Positions 7,232-12,815 of a DNA stretch of 20,786 nt are shown piece by piece. The notes under the pieces were generated by a model. That model saw nothing but the letters and a program-made list of their open reading frames with translations. It ran no database searches and had not been told where the DNA came from. Position numbers and translations under genes: made by a program. Position 1 is the stretch's first letter, and each line of letters opens with the position of its first letter. This DNA is from JALYSX01 sp035544315 (GTDB lineage: Bacteria; Vulcanimicrobiota; Vulcanimicrobiia; Vulcanimicrobiales; Vulcanimicrobiaceae): assembly GCA_035544315.1 (NCBI GenBank), contig DATKGB010000235.1:1-20786 (forward strand), in the 5' to 3' direction.

Positions 7232-7804
7232 ATGGATGGTATTGCATGGGCGGCTAGCGCCATGGAAGCGGCGCGATCGCGTCTGGACATAGCGACGGAA
7301 AATCTGGCGAACGTCTCCACCGACGGATTCTCACGGCACGACGCGCGCGGCTTTCTGACCGCGCTCGGGGTGCGCGTTACCGCGGTTGCCTCGCCGACGC
7401 ACGGCGCGTTGCGTCGAACTGGGCGTCCCGACGATCTGGCAATCGTGGGCGATGGATCGTTTCGGGTTCGCGACGCGCGTGGTCGCGTGGAACACACGCG
7501 TGCCGGCGCCTTTTCGCGCGATCGGGACGGCCATTTGCGAGACGGCGCCGACCGACTTCTGCTCGACGCACATGGGCGCCCGATCGTGGTACGCGGCGAT
7601 CGGAGCATTCAGGCGCGCCAGGTGGGTCTACCGGCCGGTTCTACGCTGGAAAGCGGGGCGCTCGAAACCTCGTCGGTCGACCAAATCTCCGAAATGATCG
7701 ACGTGCTGACCGCGCAACGCTCCTACGAAGGCGCCGAGAAAATTGTTGCTGCGATCGACGGCACCCGCCAGAAATCCGCCGACGATGTCGCCCGGTTGAA
7801 ATGA
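7232..7804 (+). CDS. flgF: Short flagellar basal-body rod protein, FlgF-like
   Basis: The product belongs to the rod/hook family (FlgF, FlgG, FlgE) that assembles the flagellar axle outside the cytoplasmic membrane. The N-terminal rod domain is present (NLANVSTDGF at residues 26-35), followed by the central GRPDDLAIVGDGSFRV and TRAGAFSRDRDGHL motifs, and the C-terminal domain with LESGALETSSVDQ and AQRSYEGAEKI. At 190 residues it is clearly shorter than usual FlgF (about 240-250), with the loss between the central motifs and the C-terminal helix. It is seven bases upstream of flgG and opens the flagellar block. FlgF is chosen over FlgG or FlgE because a better FlgG follows; the exact paralogue assignment is moderate. 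Confidence 0.82.
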   Translation: MDGIAWAASAMEAARSRLDIATENLANVSTDGFSRHDARGFLTALGVRVTAVASPTHGALRRTGRPDDLAIVGDGSFRVRDARGRVEHTRAGAFSRDRDGHLRDGADRLLLDAHGRPIVVRGDRSIQARQVGLPAGSTLESGALETSSVDQISEMIDVLTAQRSYEGAEKIVAAIDGTRQKSADDVARLK

Positions 7805-7811
7805 GGAGCAG

Positions 7812-8540
7812 ATGAATCGAGCCCTCTACGCGTCGGCCAGCGGGATGGCCGCACAGCAGATGAATTTAGATACGATCTCGGATAACCTCGCTAACGCCGA
7901 CGTCGCCGGCTTCAAAGGCGCGACCATGGCATTTACGGAGATCGCGGCGCCGGGCGAAACCGGACTAGGGACGCAGCCGCTGGGCGCGCGCACGATTTTC
8001 GCGCAAGGCAAACTCGAAAAGAGCGGCGGCGCGTTTGATGTCGCCATCGACGGACCCGGGTTCTTCGTTCTCGACGATGGCCATGGGCGTCGCGCGTATT
8101 CGCGCGACGGCGGGTTCGCGCGGGCCGCCGACGGATCGCTGCGCAACGCGCAAGGGTGGCAACTGACGGGTGTGCGCATTCCGCCGGACGCGCTCTCGGT
8201 GGACGTCGACGAACGCGGAAGCGTAGTTGCGGCAACGCCGCGCGGTCGGCAAACCGTCGGGCACTTGTCGTTGGCGGAGTTCGCCGCGCCCGATGGGCTC
8301 CAGCACGCCGGCGGCACGATTTTTCGCGCGACTCCGGCCTGTGGTGCGATGCGCCTGGTCGTACCCGGCGCGACCGACGGACCGTCGGTCAAATTCGGAA
8401 TGCTCGAGCGCTCGAACGTTTCGATCGTTGAAGCGATGGTGCAGATTCTCTCGGCTCAGCGCGCGTACGAGGCCAACGCAAAAGGCGTCCAGGCTGCCGA
8501 CGAGATGATGCGAATTGCGGATAACCTGACCCGTGGATAG
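7812..8540 (+). CDS. flgG: Flagellar basal-body rod protein FlgG
   Basis: FlgG forms the distal rod of the flagellum. The 242-residue product has the N-terminal helix signature (ASASGMAAQQMNLDTISDNL, then ANADVAGFKG), the central FDVAIDGPGFFVLDD and AYSRDGGFARAADGSL motifs, and the C-terminal FGMLERSNVSIVEAMVQIL with SAQRAYEANAK. A GGAG ribosome-binding site at 7805-7808 precedes the ATG, overlapping the end of the flgF-like gene. Length is slightly below the usual 260 residues. Its 3' end overlaps a small FlgJ-like gene by eight bases. Family membership is certain; FlgG rather than FlgF is inferred from the better match and from gene order. Confidence 0.92.
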   Translation: MNRALYASASGMAAQQMNLDTISDNLANADVAGFKGATMAFTEIAAPGETGLGTQPLGARTIFAQGKLEKSGGAFDVAIDGPGFFVLDDGHGRRAYSRDGGFARAADGSLRNAQGWQLTGVRIPPDALSVDVDERGSVVAATPRGRQTVGHLSLAEFAAPDGLQHAGGTIFRATPACGAMRLVVPGATDGPSVKFGMLERSNVSIVEAMVQILSAQRAYEANAKGVQAADEMMRIADNLTRG

Positions 8541-8679
8541 CATCGATCCGAAAATTAGGGGCGCGTTCGAAGCGATGGTGCTCGCACCGATGTTTGCGCC
8601 GTTCGAACAGAGCCTTGGCCCGGTCGGATCGGCGGCTTTCGAGAGCATGCTTACCCACCTGCTCCGAACGCGGCGATGA
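8533..8679 (+). CDS. Very small FlgJ-type rod-binding protein
   Basis: A 48-residue reading frame starts at GTG 8533, inside the last codons of flgG, and ends at TGA 8677-8679, which overlaps the ATG of the sigma factor (ATGA). It contains AFEAMVLAPMFAPFEQSLGP and then GSAAFESMLTHLL. This resembles the N-terminal rod-binding domain of FlgJ, whose consensus is a phenylalanine-glutamate helix (FEAxFLxQML) followed by a helix reading roughly FxxMLxxxL. Known FlgJ N-domains cap or chaperone the rod as it grows; the separate muramidase domain is missing, as in many bacteria with a single-domain FlgJ. It fills the gap between flgG and fliA exactly, with coupling at both ends, which strongly supports translation. 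The family call is by eye, so moderate. Confidence 0.62.
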   Translation: MDSIDPKIRGAFEAMVLAPMFAPFEQSLGPVGSAAFESMLTHLLRTRR

Positions 8680-9344
8680 ACGAACGGGAACGGACGATTC
8701 GCGCGCTGATGCCGATCGTCCGACGCATCGCCAAACGCATTTCGCGCTTGGTCCCCAGCGTCGATCTGGACGACATGATCGGTGACGGAAGCGTCGGGCT
8801 GATTCGTGCCGTCGACGCCTACGATCCTTCGTTCGGTACCACCCTGGCCCACTATGCGGGGCGATTGATCTTAGGAAAGATCCTCAACGGTATTCGCCGC
8901 ATGGACCCGGTCTCCGAGCGCGCTCGACGTGAAGTGCGCGACGGCGAGAATCTCCGCTACGATCTGGCGGTTGCGCGCGGCGCTCTGCCGGCCGCGGCCG
9001 AAGTCGACACGTTGCGCCCGCACTTCGCGGCCGCTCGATTGCAAGTGCATATTGCACTGCCGCTATCGCTCGATCGTCCGTTGCCGCTGGGGCACGACGT
9101 GCCGATGGAAACGCATGCGGACCCGGCGTTGGTGGCCGAAGCGCGGCTCGTGTCCGACGAACTGCAAGCTGCGATCGCGACCCTGCCGCAACGGCAACGC
9201 GACGTGGTGACGCAGCACTATTTTCGCGAACGATCGTTGCGCGAGATCGGGCGGAATTTCACGATCTCCTCGCAGCGCGCGTCGCAGTTGCACCGGTCGG
9301 CGCTGGCAAGGCTTCGGAAGGTCGTTCGTGCCGCGCGGGATTGA
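8676..9344 (+). CDS. fliA: Flagellar-type RNA polymerase sigma factor (FliA/sigma-28-like)
   Basis: The 222-residue product is a sigma-70 family factor of the FliA/SigB/SigF group. Region 2 covers about residues 10-85, with DLDDMIGDGSVGLIRAVDAY and a following IRRMDPVSERARR. A divergent middle segment of about 70 residues is followed by region 4 in the last 65 residues, with LPQRQRDVVTQHYF and a helix-turn-helix reading SLREIGRNFTISSQRASQLH. FliA proteins direct transcription of late flagellar genes, and the position directly after rod genes supports that role. The start overlaps the FlgJ-like stop. No anti-sigma gene such as flgM is seen. A general-stress or sporulation-type sigma factor is possible, but context favours flagella. 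Confidence 0.87.
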   Translation: MNERERTIRALMPIVRRIAKRISRLVPSVDLDDMIGDGSVGLIRAVDAYDPSFGTTLAHYAGRLILGKILNGIRRMDPVSERARREVRDGENLRYDLAVARGALPAAAEVDTLRPHFAAARLQVHIALPLSLDRPLPLGHDVPMETHADPALVAEARLVSDELQAAIATLPQRQRDVVTQHYFRERSLREIGRNFTISSQRASQLHRSALARLRKVVRAARD

Positions 9345-9645
9345 CATCGATCGGGGGCGTGCGCTAGCCGCGACCCTGATTCCGCTGGCAGCGCAGCCGC
9401 TCGCGGCGGTACTGCCGGACGCAGACATCGAGATTCCGCCGCTGCCGCGCGACCTGCCGCCGTGGGCCAAGGACGCCATCGCGGTTTCGCAACGCGCCCG
9501 CGACCTGATTGCACGGTTCAAACCCGTCGTCATCGGCGTGCTGACATTTTGGGATCACCGCATTCGCAGCGCATTTGTGGCCGGCAAACGCATCGCCATA
9601 GACCCGAGCGGCAGTTACAAGTTAGAGGCCGGACGCGCTTCATGA
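9328..9645 (+). CDS. Unknown small protein in the flagellar operon
   Basis: This 105-residue frame starts at a GTG 17 bases inside the end of the sigma factor gene. I do not recognise a family. It has a moderately hydrophobic N-terminal part (ALAATLIPLAAQPLAAVLP), a proline-rich stretch (IEIPPLPRDLPPW), an amphipathic helix with FKPVVIGVLTFWDHRIRSAF, and a hydrophilic end. No clear signal peptide or membrane span is visible. Tight overlap with fliA and a high GC codon pattern like its neighbours support a real gene. It could be a flagellar chaperone or an anti-sigma-like partner, but nothing in the sequence shows that. Confidence 0.6.
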   Translation: MPRGIDIDRGRALAATLIPLAAQPLAAVLPDADIEIPPLPRDLPPWAKDAIAVSQRARDLIARFKPVVIGVLTFWDHRIRSAFVAGKRIAIDPSGSYKLEAGRAS

Positions 9646-9752
9646 TCCGCTTGCTTCGCAAAGTTGGGCGATTTGGCCTAGGTCCGTCTCCAGAAGAGGA
9701 TGGTGTCGCTGAAACTCTGGCCTGCGATCATTTCAATTGCGTCAAGACGTAG
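9642..9752 (+). other. Possible truncated coding start at the end of the flagellar block
   Basis: An ATG at 9642 overlaps the stop of the preceding frame (ATGA), the coupling pattern used elsewhere in this window. It opens a 36-codon frame beginning MIRLLRKVGRFGLG and ending at 9752. The C-terminal part runs antisense into the last 25 bases of the cytochrome c gene and has no recognisable motif. It may be the 5' remnant of a further flagellar gene cut off where the less GC-rich accessory stretch begins, a genuine small protein, or chance. I regard the remnant idea as attractive but unproven. Confidence 0.3.
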
Positions 9753-10201
9753 TTGGCAACATCGTGGAGATCTTGCTTCGACAATTTCCAACGAGGCATG
9801 ACTGGATTAAGGGCTTGTCCATCGTCGTCGATTCCCGTCGAAATTGCGCGTTCTAAGAGTGCCAGCGTATAAGGATATTTTTGGCTGCTCACGAGCGCTT
9901 TGTAACGCAAGTCCGCGCTGATGACTCCACCTTGAAGGCGCTTCCCGCCTGCTCCGTTGGCCAGATGGCATATGGCGCAACTTTGCATGAGAGCCGGAGG
10001 TGACGCGGAGATTTGCAGGCCGTTTGCATCTTTGCCTGTTTGGAAGATCGAACGCCCGTTCGCAATCGCCGAACTCGGCGAAGATGACCTCGGCGAAGTT
10101 GACCTCGGCGAAGATGACCTGGCTCCCGATCCGCAGCCCGCGATCGCGGTAAGCAGTATGGCCACTAATAATGTGCGATAACAGCTCATACGCCGAGCCA
10201 T
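9728..10201 (-). CDS. Lipoprotein c-type cytochrome
   Basis: This is a mono-haem class I-like cytochrome c exported and probably lipid-anchored. The 157-residue product begins with a hydrophobic signal ending in the lipobox AIAGC (Cys23). A Ser/Pro/Arg linker made of 5-residue repeats spans about residues 29-44. A cytochrome fold follows with the haem motif CAICH (Cys75, Cys78, His79) and a likely distal haem ligand Met135 in NPVMPRWKLS. The C-terminal helix (DLHDVANYVLTQLK) is typical. The codon pattern is less GC-rich than the flanking genes, and the gene opposes the flagellar block, so it may be a later arrival. It would carry electrons outside the membrane; the partner oxidase or dehydrogenase is not in the window. 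Confidence 0.9.
   Translation of the reverse strand: MARRMSCYRTLLVAILLTAIAGCGSGARSSSPRSTSPRSSSPSSAIANGRSIFQTGKDANGLQISASPPALMQSCAICHLANGAGGKRLQGGVISADLRYKALVSSQKYPYTLALLERAISTGIDDDGQALNPVMPRWKLSKQDLHDVANYVLTQLK
10074..10118. repeat. Three tandem 15-bp repeats coding for a Ser-Pro linker
   Basis: The 15-base unit CTCGGCGAAGATGAC occurs three times back to back, the middle copy differing at one base (T for A). On the minus strand each unit codes for Ser-Ser/Thr-Ser-Pro-Arg (last copy ending Ser), giving the flexible linker between the lipid anchor and the haem domain of the cytochrome. Because the unit is a multiple of three, copy number can change without shifting frame. Confidence 0.9.
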
Positions 10202-10377
10202 TCTAGGCTACCCTAAGGCAGCCTGCCTTCGCGATGACGGTCGGATCGTGGCTTACTTCGAGGTGAACTCCGGCTTGTTTGTTGGAGGGCTAAGTCAGCG
10301 GCCGGCGCATTCACGCGGCCCTGACGGTACGAGGTTGAGCGGAAGTCTTCTAAATACCGGGCACCGGGCCCACCCAT

Positions 10378-10405
10378 GGTCGGACGGTCCAAATCTCCGT
10401 CGGCC
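10378..10405. other. Stem-loop in the gene-poor gap
   Basis: A 9-bp stem with one bulged base closes a 9-base loop: GGTCGGACGG pairs with CCGTCGGCC around TCCAAATCT. No T-run follows, so it does not look like an intrinsic terminator. It may be part of a small RNA, a protein-binding site, or chance. Confidence 0.35.
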
Positions 10406-10421
10406 CCGCCCGACGTAGCTT

Positions 10422-10433
10422 CTATTTGCGCCT
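10422..10433 (+). repeat. 12-bp direct repeat, copy 1
   Basis: CTATTTGCGCCT, repeated exactly 120 bases downstream at 10542-10553. No transposase or tandem structure lies between the copies. Confidence 0.6.
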
Positions 10434-10541
10434 TAAGAATTAAAACCAAACCTCCAGAGCGTTTGTTTAGGCTACCGTTATGGAATAGAACTACCGCTAT
10501 GGCTACTCTAAGTGGGCGAATTTGGTTCCAATGCAGTTGTA

Positions 10542-10553
10542 CTATTTGCGCCT
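10542..10553 (+). repeat. 12-bp direct repeat, copy 2
   Basis: CTATTTGCGCCT, identical to 10422-10433. It lies about 60 bp upstream of the DUF488 start, so a regulator-binding role is conceivable. Confidence 0.6.
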
Positions 10554-10609
10554 GCACGGCGAACCCCCGATATATGGGCGATACAATCCGCTAACATGAG
10601 CCGCATGAT

Positions 10610-11188
10610 GTGATCGGTGCAAGTGAGGGTATCGCGGCGTCCGAACTTTTCACGCTGGGTCACGGGACGGCGACTGCGGACGCCTTGAGCGATCTCATCC
10701 GCAAGGCGGCGATCGAATCAATCGTTGACATCCGTACGGTTCCCAAGAGCCGCCGACATCCGCAATTTTGGCGTGAGGAGATGGAACGCTGGGTGCCCGC
10801 GCAAACCGGTAGCGCCTATGTTTGGCGGCCGGCCCTCGGAGGCTTTCGCAAGGTCGATCCTAACAGTCGCAACGTCGCGCTGCGGCATCCTTCATTTCGT
10901 GCCTACGCCGACTACATGGAAACGGGCGCGTTTTCAGTCGCCTTGAACGACTTACTTGCGCGCGCGACGGCGGCGCGCGTTGCGATACTCTGCTCGGAGA
11001 CCGTTTGGTGGCGTTGTCATCGACGACTGATATCCGATGCCGCGTCGCTCTTACACGGCGTCTCGGTGCGTCACCTCATGCACGACGGAAAACTTCGGCC
11101 GCACATCCCGACGGCCGGCGTCCGCGTTGCCGATACCAGCCAACTTTGCTACGACGTGCTTTTTGAGAGTGACGACCTGGCGCCTTGA
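10610..11188 (+). CDS. DUF488 family protein
   Basis: The 192-residue product is a clear DUF488 member, a widespread bacterial family of unknown biochemical function. Visible family features are LFTLGHGTATADALSDLI, VDIRTVPKSRRHPQF, the middle LGGFR, FRAYADYM, and the cysteine-rich CSETVWWRCHRRLISDA (Cys128, Cys136, His137), which could bind metal or serve as a redox or catalytic site. The start is taken as the GTG at 10610; no strong ribosome-binding site is visible and a later start near LFTLGH is possible. It stands alone between the repeat-rich gap and the crotonase gene, with somewhat mixed codon use, fitting an accessory gene. DUF488 genes often occur in variable or mobile regions. Confidence 0.88.
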   Translation: MIGASEGIAASELFTLGHGTATADALSDLIRKAAIESIVDIRTVPKSRRHPQFWREEMERWVPAQTGSAYVWRPALGGFRKVDPNSRNVALRHPSFRAYADYMETGAFSVALNDLLARATAARVAILCSETVWWRCHRRLISDAASLLHGVSVRHLMHDGKLRPHIPTAGVRVADTSQLCYDVLFESDDLAP

Positions 11189-11243
11189 GTCCGTGCCTAG
11201 GCTCGGTGCGGGCCAAAACCTTCGCCGGCTCGAAGCGGCCGGT

Positions 11244-11984
11244 ATGAGCGAACAGGTATCCCTTGGGGTGAACGGCGGCGTGGCGACGATTCGCCTGACG
11301 CGACCCGAGAAGAAAAACGCGCTGACGGCGGCGATGTACGACGAACTGGTGGCCGCGCTGCAGCGCTACGATGCCGACGATGCCGTCCGAGTCGTCGTGT
11401 TTTGCGGGGGCAACGATTTTACCGCCGGAAACGATCTGCGCGACTTCTTGACGCTGCCGGCCGACTTCGAAAACGCGCCGCCGCTGCGGTTCTTGCGAGC
11501 CTTGCGTTCGTTTTCCAAGCCGGTCGTGGCCGGCGTGCGCGGGGTTTCGATCGGCATCGGCACGACGATGCTCTTGCACTGCGACGCCGTGCTCGCAAGC
11601 GAATCGGCATCCTTTGCATTGCCGTTCGTCAAACTCGGACTGGTGCCCGAAGGTGCGGCTAGCCTGTTATTACCGATCGTCGCCGGGACGGCGCGCGCGT
11701 CGTGGTATCTGATGACCGGTGAGAAGTTCGATGCGGCGATGGCCGTCGAGATGGGAATAGCGGCTAAGGTCGTCGCCGACGCCGATCTCGAGCAAAGCGT
11801 TACCGACGTCGCGACGACCTTGGCGGCGCTTCCGAATGGCGCGTTGCGCGCGGCCAAGAAACTCTTGCACGCGCCGCTCGACGGTATGGTTTCCGAGACG
11901 ATGCGTCGCGAAGCCGAAGTGTTCGCGGCCCGCTTGCAGAGTACGGAGTTCCGTGAAGCGGCGATGAAGCTCTTAGCGCGCTAG
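11244..11984 (+). CDS. Enoyl-CoA hydratase/isomerase family protein, isomerase-like
   Basis: The 246-residue product is a crotonase-fold enzyme acting on acyl-CoA esters in the cytoplasm. It has the CoA-binding and oxyanion-hole segments NDFTAGNDLRDF and GVSIGIGTTMLLHCD. In place of the two hydratase glutamates it has Phe128 (in LPFVKLG) and no second Glu. It keeps Glu136 in GLVPEGAAS, the single catalytic Glu of delta3,delta2-enoyl-CoA isomerases (ECI2/PECI type), whose GNDL motif it also shares. I therefore favour isomerase over hydratase. The start is the ATG at 11244, where homology begins, although the frame is open upstream. It is 55 bp after the DUF488 gene and converges on the purine phosphorylase gene with a two-base gap. 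Confidence 0.88.
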   Translation: MSEQVSLGVNGGVATIRLTRPEKKNALTAAMYDELVAALQRYDADDAVRVVVFCGGNDFTAGNDLRDFLTLPADFENAPPLRFLRALRSFSKPVVAGVRGVSIGIGTTMLLHCDAVLASESASFALPFVKLGLVPEGAASLLLPIVAGTARASWYLMTGEKFDAAMAVEMGIAAKVVADADLEQSVTDVATTLAALPNGALRAAKKLLHAPLDGMVSETMRREAEVFAARLQSTEFREAAMKLLAR

Positions 11985-11986
11985 CG

Positions 11987-12799
11987 CTACATCATTTTCA
12001 AAACGCCGGCTACGATTTTAGCTAAGCGCGGGGCGGCGCTCGCGGCCACCGCAGTCACTTCGGCGTGTGTGGTCTCGTCGGCGCCGACGGTGTTGGTGAT
12101 CAGGCTGATGCCCAAGACCTCCATGCCGTAGCTGCGGGCGAGAATCGTTTCGAGCACGGTCGACATGCCGACCGCATCGGCACCGGTGCCGCGCAGATAG
12201 CGCCCTTCGGCCGCGGTTTCGTAACTTGGCCCCAGAAGCGCGAGGTAGACGCCTTCGACCACCGACTCGTCGTCGCCGGCGATTTGGCGTGCGAGTTGGC
12301 GCAGACGCGGGCTGTAGCAGCGTGCCATGTCGACGAACGGGTTATCGAGCGCGGCACCGACTAGCGGATTGGTGCCCGTGAGGTTGATGTGATCTTCGAT
12401 CAGCATCAATTGACCGGAGGTAAATGCAGGGTTGAGGGCGCCGGCCGCGTTGGTGAGGATCATCGTTTTGGCGCCCGACGCGCGAGCGAGTCGAACGTTG
12501 ACCGTCACCTGCGAAGCCGAGAAACCTTGATACATATGGACGCGGCCCGCGAACGCGACCACGCGTTTGCCGCCGACGGTGCCGACGAGCGCTTCGCCGG
12601 CGTGTCCGGAAAGCGTCGCGGTCGGCATGCCGAGAAGGCGATCGTACGGGATCGATGTAAACGCGGCGAGTTGCGACAGCGCGCTCGAAAGACCGCTGCC
12701 CAGTACGATCGCGACGTCGATCGGGCCGCCGGCGGTTTCCTCCAGCAGCTTCGCGTCGTGCGCCAGGATCTTCTGGTTAGGGGTACGTCGATTGAACAT
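11987..12799 (-). CDS. punA: Purine-nucleoside phosphorylase
   Basis: The enzyme splits purine ribonucleosides and deoxyribonucleosides with phosphate, giving the free base and ribose 1-phosphate for salvage. The 270-residue product is of the trimeric (eukaryote-like, PunA) class. It has the phosphate-binding VLGSGLSSAL and FAGRVHMYQGF segments, TNAAGALNP, LIEDHINLTGTNPLVG, the base-binding GPSYETAAEGRYLR and GADAVGMSTVLE. The start could be this ATG or the GTG one codon earlier at 12802. It is the last gene of the glycolytic transcription unit, 13-16 bases after gpmI, and converges with the crotonase gene. Placement beside glycolysis makes sense, since ribose phosphate re-enters central carbon metabolism. 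Confidence 0.94.
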   Translation of the reverse strand: MFNRRTPNQKILAHDAKLLEETAGGPIDVAIVLGSGLSSALSQLAAFTSIPYDRLLGMPTATLSGHAGEALVGTVGGKRVVAFAGRVHMYQGFSASQVTVNVRLARASGAKTMILTNAAGALNPAFTSGQLMLIEDHINLTGTNPLVGAALDNPFVDMARCYSPRLRQLARQIAGDDESVVEGVYLALLGPSYETAAEGRYLRGTGADAVGMSTVLETILARSYGMEVLGISLITNTVGADETTHAEVTAVAASAAPRLAKIVAGVLKMM

Positions 12800-12815
12800 C
12801 ACAACCTCGTCAAGT

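Larger units (their letters stand above)
10202..10609. other. Gene-poor, repeat-rich intergenic stretch of about 400 bp
   Basis: I find no convincing gene here. The longest minus-strand frame (10213-10557) has no recognisable motifs and an unlikely composition. The stretch is less GC-rich than the surrounding genes and holds several short repeats. CTATTTGCGCCT occurs at 10422-10433 and 10542-10553; TAGGCTACC at 10204-10212 and 10468-10476; CTACCGTTATGG at 10472-10483 and, with one change, at 10491-10502. It also contains a hairpin at 10378-10405. A TACAAT at 10582-10587 could be a -10 box for the DUF488 gene, but no good -35 box is present. It probably carries the outward promoters of the cytochrome and DUF488 genes plus decayed sequence. 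Confidence 0.6.

Noticed and set aside
10320..10415. Possible tRNA: an anticodon-loop-like CTTCTAA followed by a TCCAAATC-containing hairpin
   Set aside because: The anticodon stem does not pair, the T-loop has nine bases rather than seven, and no matching acceptor stem exists.
10213..10557. 114-codon minus-strand frame in the gene-poor gap
   Set aside because: No start context, no recognisable domain, and its tail is an Arg/Ser-rich string typical of non-coding DNA; kept only as intergenic description.
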